From Nocardia crassostreae (GTDB lineage: Bacteria > Actinomycetota > Actinomycetes > Mycobacteriales > Mycobacteriaceae), in NCBI RefSeq assembly GCF_001613405.1, contig NZ_BDCH01000012.1, positions 186,001-250,000 on the forward strand: a stretch of DNA of 64,000 bases. Reading direction: 5' to 3'. The notes under the pieces were generated by a model that saw only the letters and a program-made list of their open reading frames with translations, did no database searches and was not told where the DNA came from. The position numbers were made by a program, and so were the translations under genes. How positions within the stretch are numbered: position 1 is the first letter of the stretch; each line of letters opens with the position of its first letter. Shown here one piece after another: positions 43,782 through 52,099 of the stretch.

Positions 43782-44732
43782 ATGAACGGAAACGAGCTGC
43801 TCGCACGGCGTTTCGAGGAGCATCGGAGCCATCTGCGGGCGGTGGCCTACCGGATGCTGGGGTCGCTCAGCGAGGCCGACGACGCCGTGCAGACGACCTG
43901 GCTCAAGGCCGCCGGGGCCGACACCGACGACGTCGAGAACCTGGCCGGTTGGTTGGCGACCGTGGTGGGCCGGGTGTGCCTGGATATGCTCAGGTCCCGC
44001 GAGTCGCGACGCGAGGATTTCCTCGACGAACACGACGCGGACCTCGGTGCGCGGCCCCGGACCGATCCCGAGGAGGAGGCCCTGCTGGCGGACTCTGTCG
44101 GCCTGGCGCTGCTGGTGGTGTTGGACAAGCTCGCGCCGACCGAACGTATCGCCTTCGTCCTGCACGACCTGTTCGCCGTACCGTTCGCCGATATCGCCCC
44201 GATCGTCGATCGCAGCGCCGAGACGACGCAGCGGATCGCCAGCCGGGCGCGGCGACGGGTGCGAGGTAACCCCGGATCGAGCAGAGACGACCGGATGCGG
44301 CGATACCGCGCCGTCGAGACGTTCCTGCGGGCCGCCCAGAACGGTGAGTTCGAGGCGCTCCTGGCAATGCTCGACCCGGACGCGACCTACCGCGCGGACG
44401 AGGCCGCGCGGCTGCTGGGAGCAGGGACCGACCTCGACGGCGGCGGAGTCCTCGCCGCAGCATTCTGCGGAAAGGCGCGGCCTGCCCGCGCGATCATGCT
44501 CGACGGTGAGTCGGGCATTGCGCTGGCCCCGAACGGGACGCTGATGCTGGTCATGACCGTGCGATTCGCGGGCGAGCGCATCGCGGAGATCAACGCGGTC
44601 GCGGACGACGACCGATTGTCGAGAACAGAACTCACGGTGCCCTGGTCCGAACTCGAGCCATGCCGTTTCGGCGGTACCGAGCGTTGGGCGGCATTAGAGT
44701 CGCCACGTCCCGCACCCCCGGGCAGGAGCTAG
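43782..44732 (+). CDS. ECF41/SigJ-type sigma factor
   Basis: The 316-residue protein has sigma region 2 (FEEHRSHLRAVAYRMLGSLSEADD, residues 11-34), region 4 (LAPTERIAFVLHDLFAVPF, near 120) and a SnoaL-like C-terminal domain (residues 195-300). In ECF41 factors this extension replaces a separate anti-sigma factor. A DoxX gene stands divergent, as expected for the group. An alpha/beta-hydrolase gene starts 16 bases downstream. The frame is open for 550 bases upstream without similarity; ATG 43782 fits the family. Confidence 0.9.
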   Translation: MNGNELLARRFEEHRSHLRAVAYRMLGSLSEADDAVQTTWLKAAGADTDDVENLAGWLATVVGRVCLDMLRSRESRREDFLDEHDADLGARPRTDPEEEALLADSVGLALLVVLDKLAPTERIAFVLHDLFAVPFADIAPIVDRSAETTQRIASRARRRVRGNPGSSRDDRMRRYRAVETFLRAAQNGEFEALLAMLDPDATYRADEAARLLGAGTDLDGGGVLAAAFCGKARPARAIMLDGESGIALAPNGTLMLVMTVRFAGERIAEINAVADDDRLSRTELTVPWSELEPCRFGGTERWAALESPRPAPPGRS

Positions 44733-44747
44733 CGTGGAGTCGTGGCC

Positions 44748-45529
44748 ATGGTGCGAGTCGGCGGTCTGGAGATCGCCTACGACCGGGCTGGCGAGGGGCC
44801 GCCCGTGGTGTTCCTGCACAGCGCGGGGGACGACGCCCGCATCTGGCGGCCGCAATTTGACGTGCTCTCAGATGAATTCACCGTCGTGACCTGGGACGAG
44901 CCAGGAGCGGGCCGTTCATCCGATATCCCCGAGTCGTTCGGCCTCATGGACTACGCGCACTGTCTCGCCGAGGTCGTGGACTCGTTGCGGCTCGGTCCGG
45001 CGCATATCGCCGGTCTCTCCTGGGGCGGCACCCTCGCCTTGGAGTTCTACCGTCGACATCCGCACCTGGTGCGGACATTGATCCTCGCCGACACCTACGC
45101 GGACTGGAAGGGCTCCCTTCCCGCGGAGGAGGTACGAGCCCGGGTCGAGGGCGCGCGCCAGATGCTGGCCGCGCCGGGTGGTGAGTTCGTTCCGACCCGC
45201 CCGGACTGTTCGCTGGCGAGCCGCCCGCCGCGTACGTACCGCTGCTGGACGCGATGGCGGCCGTCGTGCGCCCGGAGACGATGCGCAAGCAGCTGGCGCT
45301 GATGGCCGAGGCCGACCAGCGCGATCTGCTGCCCACCGTGTCGGTGCCCACGCTGTTGCTGTGGGGCGAACAGGATGTGCGCTCGCCACTGGCTGTCGCA
45401 CGGCCGTTCCAGGACGCGATCCCGCACGCCGAGCTTGTCGTGATTCCCGGCGCGGGACACCTGAGCAACCTGGAACGGCCCGAGGAGTTCAACCGCGCCG
45501 TACGCACGTTCTGCCACGCCCGCTCCTGA
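44748..45529 (+). pseudogene. alpha/beta hydrolase gene with frameshift
   Basis: The first frame holds the lipase-like oxyanion HSAGDD segment and the nucleophile elbow GLSWGG (serine near residue 91). After EFVPTRPD the family continues in another frame (LFAGEPPAAYVPLLDAMAA to LLLWGEQDVRSPL and GAGHLSNLERPEEF, which hold the Asp and His). One base is missing at 45206/45207 (GGACTG for GGACCTG). Intact length would be about 260 residues. GGAG lies 8 bases before ATG 44748. It probably shares a transcript with the sigma gene. Confidence 0.8.
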
Positions 45530-45584
45530 TCCATGGTTCGTGGAAACACCTTCCTGGACTGGCCGTAATGACCGATACAGCGTG

Positions 45585-46487
45585 TCAGTCCGGCAGCCAG
45601 TTCAGTTCGTGCGCCAGGGTTTTGGCGACGGTACGGATACGGCGGTGTAGTGGTGATTGCACGCGTGGGAGGACCAGGTGGATGGTCAAGGGGGGGTGCG
45701 CCCTGAAGGGGGCGCCAGGTGAGACCGGCCGGTTGGGTCGTGACTGCGGCTTCACCGGCCGGGGCGAGGGTGAGGCCGTCGTGTAGGTCGCGTTGGGACA
45801 TATCGAAAGAGACTGCGGGCGTGCGGAATCGGGGGTGTGGGCGGATGTCGCGGAACAGCGCGGACAGCTGGTCGTGGATTACGGGGTTGGCCGTGCGGTC
45901 GGGGAGTCGCAGCGGATAGGCGGCCGCATCGGCGATCTCGATCTCCGGGTGTTCGGCCAGCGGATGATGCTCTGCCAATTGGACTCCGATGCGCGCACAT
46001 CGCAGCAGGAAACGGCGTACGCCGCGACCCGGCTGTTCACCGCGGGTGATCCCCGCGTCGATGCGGCCCTCGGCGACCGCGAGGGAGATCTCCGGTGTCG
46101 CCATCGGGAACGCGCCGACCTCGAGTCCGGGGCTGTCGCGAATCAGCCTGTCCACCAGCGCCGGTGCCGTCTCGGTCCCGGCGCTGAGGCTGTATCCGAT
46201 ACGCAGCGTGCCTAGTTCACCGGCCCCCGCCTTCCTGGCGGTGTCCCATGCCCGGTCCAGCGCCGCCAGCGCGGGCGGCGCTGGACCGGGCATGGGACAC
46301 CGGCCGTGGTCAATACGACGCTGCGCGTGTTGCGAACCAGCAGGCTCGTACCGAGTTCGGTCTCCAATCGGCGCATCCGGGCGCTGAGCGCGGGCTGCGC
46401 GATACCGATCCGTTCCGCCGCGCGGGTGAAGTTCAACTCCTGCGCCAGCACCAGAAAGTACCGCAGGCTCACCGTATCCGGCGCCAC
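45585..46487 (-). pseudogene. lysR-type regulator gene, doubly disrupted
   Basis: The N-terminus (residues 1-65) is a normal LysR helix-turn-helix (SLRYFLVLAQELNFTRAAER, then QPALSARMRRLETELG). After VVLTTAG the gene enters a perfect 60-base foldback (46241-46300) that inverts the next coding segment and shifts the frame. The effector domain resumes with LAALDRAWDTARKAGAGELG. A run of seven G at 45690-45696 (one too many) shifts it again; the true end is LTIHLVLPRVQSPL to LAHELNWLPD, stop at 45585. It is divergent from an EthD-domain gene, which it would normally regulate. Confidence 0.8.
46241..46300. repeat. perfect 27-bp-arm foldback inside lysR
   Basis: Bases 46241-46267 are exactly the reverse complement of 46274-46300, with a 6-base centre AGCGCG. 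The left arm encodes the expected LysR residues (ALDRAWD on the minus strand); the right arm is an inverted copy where other codons belong. This is the signature of template switching at a fork (quasipalindrome mutation) or of a foldback artefact during library or assembly steps. Confidence 0.95.
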
Positions 46488-46618
46488 ATGCCCTCCCTGC
46501 CGATTGATAACGATCCGTTCTGAGCCTATCGCGTCTCGGTCTTTCCCTCGACCGCATATCGCGCCCTAACCTGCACATATGACGATTCAACCGACCGCGG
46601 TGGATGCAGGAGGCAGTC

Positions 46619-46930
46619 ATGCATAAGCTGCTGGTCCTCTATCCCGAGCCCACCGACCCCGACCACTTCCGCGACTACTACGTGACCAAACACCTTCCAC
46701 TGGTCAGGGAGTGGCCCGGCCTGATCGCGTGGCGCTACAGCTTCGACGTGGCGGCCCTCAACGGAGAAGCGCCGTATTTCGCGGTCTTCGAAGGCGACTT
46801 CGCCGACGCCGACGCCCTGGCCGCGGCGCAGGCGTCGGAACACGGCCAGCGGCTGGCCGCCGATGTCGCCAACTACGCCACCGGCGGTGTGGTCGTCATC
46901 CACTATCCGGTGCAGGACGGCACCGACTGA
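46619..46930 (+). CDS. EthD-domain protein
   Basis: The 103-residue protein has the EthD fold: LLVLYPEPTDPDHFRDYYVTKH (residues 4-25, with the conserved H..P..H pattern) and YFAVFEGDFADADALAAAQA. EthD-type proteins form dimeric barrels and take part in ether or polyketide metabolism. ATG 46619 follows AGGAGG by 5-6 bases. It is divergent from the broken lysR, so its expression may now be unregulated. Confidence 0.88.
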   Translation: MHKLLVLYPEPTDPDHFRDYYVTKHLPLVREWPGLIAWRYSFDVAALNGEAPYFAVFEGDFADADALAAAQASEHGQRLAADVANYATGGVVVIHYPVQDGTD

Positions 46931-46966
46931 GGCAGGACGGTGCACGGGATGCGCGGATGTCGTCGG

Positions 46967-47806
46967 CTAGAGGCGTATCGCCGTGCGGACGAGGTCGGCG
47001 ATGGGTTTGGATCTGCTGTGCGGGGGCCAGGCGATGACGGTCGTGACGGCCGGTGCGTCCGGCACCGGCACGATGGCGTGATCGTCGCGTAGTTGGGCTC
47101 GGAGCGATTCGGGCATGACCGCGCAGGCCCGGCCGAGCCTGATCAGCTGGGTCAGCTGGGTGTGGTCGCGAACCCGGGGGCCGGGCCCGTCCGGATAGCT
47201 TCCGTCCGGTCGGGGCCAGCGCGGCAGGGGCAGGTCCGCCAGGGCGTCGACCTCGGCCATCGATATGTGGGGCCGGTCGGCGAAGGGATGTCCGGCGGGC
47301 AGGACCACGATCTGCTGTTCGGTGTGCAGGTCCTCGGTGTCGAATCCAGCTGTCGTGTCGTAGGGCCGGTGGAGCAGAGCTACGTCGGCACGCCCGTTGC
47401 GTAGCAGGTTTTCCGGTTCGCCGGGACCGCACAGCATCACCTCGACCGCGACGGCGCCGGGCTCGGCGGCATAGGCGTCCAGCAGCTTCGACAGCAGTTC
47501 GCTGGACGCTCCCGCCTTGATGGCCAGCACCACGCCGGGCCGGTCGGCCGCGGCGCGGCGGGTGCGGCGCTCGGCGGCTTCGACCGCTTCGAGGGCGAGG
47601 CGGGCCTCCCGCAGTAGCACCGCCCCGGCCTCGGTCAATGTGATCGCACGGAAATTGCGGTGTAGCAGAACGACTCCGAGCCGCCGTTCCAGCTGCTGGA
47701 TCGCCCGCGACAGCGGTGGTTGCGCCATCGAGAGCCGTTGTGCCGCCCGCCCGAAGTGCAATTCCTCGGCGACGGCGACGAAGTATCGCAACTCCCGCGT
47801 CTCCAC
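46967..47806 (-). CDS. LysR-family regulator
   Basis: The 279-residue protein has an N-terminal helix-turn-helix (ELRYFVAVAEELHFGRAAQR, residues 4-23, and SMAQPPLSRAIQQLERRLG) and a PBP-like effector domain. GTG at 47806 lies 6 bases after TACGAT (47813-47818), a perfect TANNNT box, so it is probably leaderless. The divergent gene 105 bases away encodes a short-chain dehydrogenase, its likely target. Confidence 0.9.
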   Translation of the reverse strand: METRELRYFVAVAEELHFGRAAQRLSMAQPPLSRAIQQLERRLGVVLLHRNFRAITLTEAGAVLLREARLALEAVEAAERRTRRAAADRPGVVLAIKAGASSELLSKLLDAYAAEPGAVAVEVMLCGPGEPENLLRNGRADVALLHRPYDTTAGFDTEDLHTEQQIVVLPAGHPFADRPHISMAEVDALADLPLPRWPRPDGSYPDGPGPRVRDHTQLTQLIRLGRACAVMPESLRAQLRDDHAIVPVPDAPAVTTVIAWPPHSRSKPIADLVRTAIRL

Positions 47807-47911
47807 CGGGGCATCGTATCCGGCGCTCACCACGGCCGATACCCGTGCGGTATCGGCGCCCACCCGATCGGTCTTGGCATCCTCATCCGGGTCCGCAGCA
47901 TGATCGACGGC

Positions 47912-48637
47912 ATGAGTGAACCGACGATCGCGCTGGTGACCGGCGCGAACAAAGGAATCGGATACGAGATCGCGGCGGGCCTGGGCGCCCTCGGCTGGCG
48001 AATCGGTGTGGGCGCGAGGGATCGACGACGCCGCGAGACCGCGGTGGAGAAGTTGCGCGCGGACGGGACCGATGCGTTCGGCGTGCCGCTCGACGTCGAC
48101 GACGACGCGAGTGTCGCCGCCGCGGCCGAGCTCATCGCCGACCATGCCGGAGGGCTCGACGTCCTGGTCAACAATGCCGCGATCACCGGCGGTTCGCCGC
48201 AGACACCCACCACGATCGATCCCGCGACCGTGCGAACTGTGGTGGAAACCAACGTGATCGGCGTCATCCGGGTCACCAATGCGATGCTGCCCATGCTGCG
48301 CGGCTCGGCCGCACCGCGCATTGTCAACATGTCCAGCAGCGTGGGCTCGCTCGCCCTGCACACGACGCTCGGCATCGACATGGGTCCGATTCCCATGGCG
48401 TACCTGGCGTCGAAGACATTCCTCAACGCCGTCACCATCCAATACGCAAAGGAGTTGAGCGACACCAACATCCTGATCAACTCGGGCTGCCCCGGTTTCA
48501 CCGCCACCGACCTCAACGGTTTCCGGGGCATCCGCACACCACAGCAGGGGGCGGCGATCGCGATTCACCTCGCGACCCTGCCCGCCGACGGACCGACCGG
48601 CGGATTCTTCGACGATGCCGGAACCGTGCCCTGGTGA
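47912..48637 (+). CDS. short-chain dehydrogenase/reductase
   Basis: The 241-residue NAD(P)-dependent oxidoreductase has TGANKGIGYEIA (residues 9-20), NNAA (near 88), the catalytic Ser of NMSSSVGS (near 138) and the YLASK pair (near 165; typical YxxxK is Y-L-A-S-K). It resembles plant-type carbonyl reductase/menthone reductase. ATG at 47900 is an alternative start. The divergent LysR gene likely controls it. Confidence 0.92.
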   Translation: MSEPTIALVTGANKGIGYEIAAGLGALGWRIGVGARDRRRRETAVEKLRADGTDAFGVPLDVDDDASVAAAAELIADHAGGLDVLVNNAAITGGSPQTPTTIDPATVRTVVETNVIGVIRVTNAMLPMLRGSAAPRIVNMSSSVGSLALHTTLGIDMGPIPMAYLASKTFLNAVTIQYAKELSDTNILINSGCPGFTATDLNGFRGIRTPQQGAAIAIHLATLPADGPTGGFFDDAGTVPW

Positions 48638-48653
48638 GGTGAAATCTGCTGGA

Positions 48654-49472
48654 TCAGCCGATCGGTAGTGAGAGGTATTGCAGCGCATAACCGTTGCCGG
48701 AGGGGGTTACGCGGGCGATGCCGGGCGAATCGAGGTGGGCCCCGGCTACGAAGTGGTGCGGTCGGGTCAGTTGTTCGAGGAGGGCCGCTCGCGCGGCGCG
48801 GGCCTGGGATTGATTGCCGTCGAACTCCCAGGACACGTTCGGCTGATCGAATTGGAGCGTGGGAACGTGCACGGTGTCGCCCCAGACGAGAAGGTGGCCG
48901 TTACCGCTTCTGATGTCGTAGACGGTGTGACCGGGTGTGTGGCCGGGTGTCGGGATCGCGGTGGTCCAGTCGTTGATCGCGACCTGCTCCGATACGGGTA
49001 CGACCCGGTCGCGGATCGGCTCGAGTCGCCCGGTGAACACTGCGGTGTCGCCCGCGCCGATCCACACCCGCTCGAGTTCGGTGAACGCCTCTGAACCGTT
49101 CGGTGCGATCAAGCCGCTCACGTGGTCCTCGTGGTTGTGGGTGATGGCCACATTGGTGATACTCGCGCGATCGATTCCCGCTTCGTCGAGCGCGTCGTAG
49201 ATCAATCCCATGGTGGGGTCATGCCAATTGTCGGACGCGCCGGTATCGATGAGAACCGAACGCGTGCCGTCGGTGACGTGGAAGGCATTGACCGACAGCC
49301 GCAGGTTGTCACCGACCAGCGGCACGACCGCCGGTAACTCGTCGAACGGGCACCCTTCCTCGTCGCGAAGCCGTGTCGGCGGCATGTCGATGTACCCGTC
49401 TCGCAACGAGATCACTTGCAGCTCACCGAATTCGAACACGGCGTGGTGTCGGCCGCTCGAGATCAAACGCAT
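48654..49472 (-). CDS. MBL-fold metallo-hydrolase
   Basis: The 272-residue protein has the zinc-binding THNHEDH motif (near residue 110; THxHxDH), a later histidine in PTPGHTPGHTVY (near 172) and the VWGDTVH bridging aspartate (near 198). These fit the lactonase-like/AHL-lactonase branch of the metallo-beta-lactamase fold. A GGAGG Shine-Dalgarno lies 5 bases before ATG 49472. It is divergent from an XRE-cupin regulator gene. Confidence 0.9.
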   Translation of the reverse strand: MRLISSGRHHAVFEFGELQVISLRDGYIDMPPTRLRDEEGCPFDELPAVVPLVGDNLRLSVNAFHVTDGTRSVLIDTGASDNWHDPTMGLIYDALDEAGIDRASITNVAITHNHEDHVSGLIAPNGSEAFTELERVWIGAGDTAVFTGRLEPIRDRVVPVSEQVAINDWTTAIPTPGHTPGHTVYDIRSGNGHLLVWGDTVHVPTLQFDQPNVSWEFDGNQSQARAARAALLEQLTRPHHFVAGAHLDSPGIARVTPSGNGYALQYLSLPIG

Positions 49473-49526
49473 GGAACCTCCATCGTGTCGGACGCACATC
49501 GCGCGTCCCCGATAGAAGACCGTATC

Positions 49527-49539
49527 TTCTTTAGGAGAA
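49527..49539. promoter_or_regulatory. candidate operator of the XRE-cupin regulator
   Basis: TTCT-TTAGG-AGAA is a short palindrome in an AT-rich stretch of the divergent gap between the metallo-hydrolase and the XRE-cupin gene. Regulators of this class bind similar TTxCxTTTAGGxAA-like sites. The evidence is position and symmetry only. Confidence 0.35.
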
Positions 49540-49583
49540 AAGTACACTGCGAGCGGCGAAATACCCATCGATCGAGGAGCACG

Positions 49584-50189
49584 GTGGTCGAGCAAGACGA
49601 GAGCGCGACCGAACAACACGGCGACGACCTGGCCGGTGCGTTCGGCGTCAATGTGCGGCGCCGCCGTGAGCAGGCGGGGCTGACGTTGGAGCAGCTGTCC
49701 ACCCGCTCGTCGGTCAGCCGGGCGATGCTGTCCAAGGTCGAACGCGGTGAGAAGAGCCCGACGATCGGCGTCGCATCCAGAATCGCCCACGCCCTCGACG
49801 CGTCCCTCTCGGACCTGATCGGTGGGCCGGGCGGGCCCGCATCCGGTGTGGCCGTCGTCATGCGCAAGAACGACCCCCCCGTTTTCCGTGACCCGGAAAC
49901 CGGTTTCGAGCGCCACATGGTCTCGGCCGCCCCCGGCGCGGGAGGACCCGAAATGGTCGTCCACTACCTCCCCGCCCAAGTCTCGACGGGCCTGCTCCCC
50001 GCATACCCGCCGGGCACGGAGAAACAACTCGTAGTACTCGACGGCACCCTCACCGTCGCAATCGGCGGAATCATCGAAACCCTGAACCCGGGCGACTCTG
50101 CGTTCCTCCAAGCCGACGCGGACCACGGCTTCGCCAACCGAACGAACGATCCCTGCGAATACATCATGGTCATCTCACGCCGAGCCTGA
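49584..50189 (+). CDS. XRE-family regulator with cupin domain
   Basis: The 201-residue protein has an N-terminal XRE helix-turn-helix (VRRRREQAGLTLEQLSTRSS, residues 23-42, SRAMLSKVERGEKSPTIGV) and a C-terminal cupin (VVLDGTLTVAIGGIIETLNPGD). Such proteins sense small metabolites and control the divergent gene, here a metallo-hydrolase. GAGGAG lies 4 bases before GTG 49584, rather close. Confidence 0.9.
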   Translation: MVEQDESATEQHGDDLAGAFGVNVRRRREQAGLTLEQLSTRSSVSRAMLSKVERGEKSPTIGVASRIAHALDASLSDLIGGPGGPASGVAVVMRKNDPPVFRDPETGFERHMVSAAPGAGGPEMVVHYLPAQVSTGLLPAYPPGTEKQLVVLDGTLTVAIGGIIETLNPGDSAFLQADADHGFANRTNDPCEYIMVISRRA

Positions 50190-50228
50190 TCGGACTCTGC
50201 TCCTCGTCTGGCGCCCGGTGTTCTGAAA

Positions 50229-50293
50229 TCTAGCAACGCTAGACAAGCTAGCGGTGTTATGTTACCGTTGCTCCATCGTCTAGCTATGCTAGA
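50229..50293 (+). promoter_or_regulatory. two identical CTAG operators flanking a promoter
   Basis: TCTAGC-N3-GCTAGA occurs at 50229-50243 and again at 50279-50293, exactly 50 bases apart (about five helical turns). A further GCTAGC is at 50247-50252. A TATGTT -10-like box at 50257-50262 lies between. A dimeric repressor of MarR or TetR type could bind both and loop the promoter of the DUF1772-PPOX operon. The start at ATG 50286 would fall in the second site and is therefore rejected. Confidence 0.7.
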
Positions 50294-50315
50294 TTTCAAG
50301 AAGAGGGAAACCGAA

Positions 50316-50792
50316 ATGCTCGTTGTCGCCGGACAGATCATTGCCGCCACTGCCGTTCTCGCCAATGCCGTGGTCTACGGCACCGACGTCTCCTGCGCCG
50401 TGATCACACGGTCGGTCTACCGCAAGCTCGACGACGCGGCCGTGACCATGAGTGCGGGGTGGGGGCACTACTACGGGGACAGGCGTATGCCGATCGTCGG
50501 TGTGAGCGGTGTGGTCGTCGCGGTGCTCACGCTGCTGATTGCGTTGGGGGCCGGGCAGGTTGGGGCCGCTGTCGCGGCGGGGATCGCGGTGACGGCGCTG
50601 GTGGCCTGGCTCGCCTTCTATGTTCGCATTGCCAAGCCGATCAATACGCAGCAGACGGCTGCCGCGCGGAGCGGCATCATTCCGCCCAATGCCCGTGCGC
50701 TGCAGGACAAGTGGGACAGCATTCTGAAGTACCGGATCACCCTGCAGTTCATCGCCATCGCCGGATTGTGCGCCGCGCTCATCCTGTTCTGA
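50316..50792 (+). CDS. DUF1772-like membrane protein
   Basis: The 158-residue protein has four membrane helices. It resembles the DUF1772/anthrone-oxygenase-like group (an N-terminal GTDVSCAVITRSVY loop with cysteine, and a late NARALQDKWDSILKYR segment). Possible role in oxidation of small ketones or in membrane support; unproven. AGAGGG lies before ATG 50316. The PPOX-type gene follows after 28 bases. Confidence 0.75.
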   Translation: MLVVAGQIIAATAVLANAVVYGTDVSCAVITRSVYRKLDDAAVTMSAGWGHYYGDRRMPIVGVSGVVVAVLTLLIALGAGQVGAAVAAGIAVTALVAWLAFYVRIAKPINTQQTAAARSGIIPPNARALQDKWDSILKYRITLQFIAIAGLCAALILF

Positions 50793-50820
50793 TTTTCGAA
50801 TTCACCGAGGAGTAAACGAC

Positions 50821-51219
50821 ATGACCTTCACCATCAATGAACAGCAGTTCCTCGCCGAGGCCGGAATCGGCCGATTGGCCACGGTGTCGCCCGACGGTGT
50901 TGTGCAGAACAATCCGACCAGCTACCGGGTGAACGCCGACGGCACGATCGACATCGGGGGCATGCGGATGCGTACCAGCCGCAAATACCGCAATGTCGAA
51001 GCGGGCAGCCGCGTGTCGTTCGTCATCGACCAGCAGGTCTCACTGGAGCCGTACGTGATTCGCGGTATCGAGATACGCGGCACGGCCGAAGCGCTCGATG
51101 ACGAGCAGCCGCCGTTCCCGCACCAGGAACGCACGGTCATCCGAATCCGCCCCGACCGAGTCATCTCCTGGGGCATCGACGGAGACTCCTTCGACTTCAC
51201 CAGTCGCGGCGTCGAATAG
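50821..51219 (+). CDS. PPOX-class F420-dependent oxidoreductase
   Basis: The 132-residue split-barrel protein matches the PPOX-class F420-type family: NEQQFLAEAGIGRLATVSPDG (residues 5-25), then QNNPTSYRVN, RTSRKYRNVEAGSRVSFVID and IRIRPDRVISWGID. F420-using members reduce conjugated substrates such as biliverdin. It shares a promoter with the DUF1772-like gene and is followed by a strong terminator. Confidence 0.88.
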   Translation: MTFTINEQQFLAEAGIGRLATVSPDGVVQNNPTSYRVNADGTIDIGGMRMRTSRKYRNVEAGSRVSFVIDQQVSLEPYVIRGIEIRGTAEALDDEQPPFPHQERTVIRIRPDRVISWGIDGDSFDFTSRGVE

Positions 51220-51252
51220 TCAGGCAGCGTGCGTGATTCGCGGCGATGACCG

Positions 51253-51284
51253 AGCGCCCCACCCGGAGATTCGGGTGGGGCGCT
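51253..51284. terminator. bidirectional terminator
   Basis: A perfect 13-bp stem (51253-51265 with 51272-51284; AGCGCCCCACCCG/CGGGTGGGGCGCT) with a 6-base loop lies between the PPOX-type gene (+) and the convergent winged-helix gene (-). GTCGTTT follows. Confidence 0.88.
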
Positions 51285-51303
51285 GTCGTTTGTGGATGGG
51301 AAC

Positions 51304-51612
51304 TCAGATTCCCTGATTCGAGCTCTCTCGCGCAGCTCGCGTGAGCGCGGCGAGTGCGCTCAGGTGCTCGTGGTAGGCGACGCGACCGCTATCGGTCAGT
51401 GCGAGCCAGGTTTTCGGCCTTCTCCCGGCATAGCCCTTGCGGATCGTGAGATACCCGCCGTCCTCGAGAACGGTCATGGCTTTCGACAGTGTGGACTTGT
51501 TCAGATCGCACAGTCGGGTGATCGTTCCGAATTCGGCTTCGCGGCAACCTTCCAGGAACGCAACCAGTTTCAGGCGTGGCAGGGAGCCGAGCAGCTCGCT
51601 CAGTTCGGGCAT
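51304..51612 (-). CDS. winged-helix (MarR/DUF-type) regulator
   Basis: The 102-residue protein is a compact winged helix: PRLKLVAFLEGCREAEFGTI, then LNKSTLSKAMTVLEDGGYLT as recognition helix and KGYAGRRPKTWLALTDSGR as wing. It resembles the small regulators encoded with a downstream or upstream membrane protein. Its start overlaps the membrane gene by 13 bases, so the two are coupled. A perfect CTAG-centred palindrome upstream of the operon is the likely site. Confidence 0.85.
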   Translation of the reverse strand: MPELSELLGSLPRLKLVAFLEGCREAEFGTITRLCDLNKSTLSKAMTVLEDGGYLTIRKGYAGRRPKTWLALTDSGRVAYHEHLSALAALTRAARESSNQGI

Positions 51613-52043
51613 GCGCGGGCTCGCTGACGTGCGAAACCGAACCACGGTATGCCACCGACGATTACGCCGAACAGGATGTTCAGCCACCCGTGCGCGAAGT
51701 CGATCAACATACAGGCGGCCAGCGGTGGCAGTACGTAGAGCAGGAATCGCTGCCATCGTCGCGTGGGTTCGTCCGCCGGTGATCGCGGGATGACGCCTCG
51801 ACTCCTTTGCGTGCGCCACACCCAAGCCATCATGACCAGAAATATGGCGAACACTCCGTACCCGCTGCACAAGAACCCGCTGCCGTCGTCGGCGTTGCCC
51901 AACCCGACCAAGGCCACCGCGCCACCGCCCAAGACTCCCGCCGCCGGTGGCACCCAGCCGGGCATGAACGCCGCGCGCCGCGCGCGCAGCGTGGCGGACG
52001 AAGTGATATCCAGCAGGTCCTGTGCCGTCGGTGCATCGCTCAC
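51600..52043 (-). CDS. membrane protein coupled to the winged-helix regulator
   Basis: The 147-residue protein has four predicted helices (GVLGGGAVALVGLG, GVFAIFLVMMAWVW, FLLYVLPPLAACMLI, GWLNILFGVIVGGIPWFG). No family is recognised. The pairing of such a protein with a small winged-helix regulator is common in actinobacteria; it may sense or export the inducer. GTG 52043 was chosen; an ATG at 52073 would add ten residues. Confidence 0.68.
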   Translation of the reverse strand: MSDAPTAQDLLDITSSATLRARRAAFMPGWVPPAAGVLGGGAVALVGLGNADDGSGFLCSGYGVFAIFLVMMAWVWRTQRSRGVIPRSPADEPTRRWQRFLLYVLPPLAACMLIDFAHGWLNILFGVIVGGIPWFGFARQRARACPN

Positions 52044-52076
52044 AAACGTCACCCTACGCCAACAGGTTTCCATCCA

Positions 52077-52088
52077 TCAACTAGTTGA
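52077..52088. promoter_or_regulatory. TCAACTAGTTGA palindrome
   Basis: A perfect 12-base palindrome lies 34 bases before the GTG of the membrane gene and 12 bases beyond the MerR stop. Its CTAG centre recalls the operators at 50229-50293. It is a candidate autoregulatory site of the winged-helix protein. Confidence 0.5.
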
Positions 52089-52099
52089 CTGCCCGTGCA

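Noticed and set aside
50286..50315. ATG 50286 as start of the DUF1772-like gene
   Set aside because: It lies within the second CTAG operator and has no Shine-Dalgarno; ATG 50316 follows AGAGGG.
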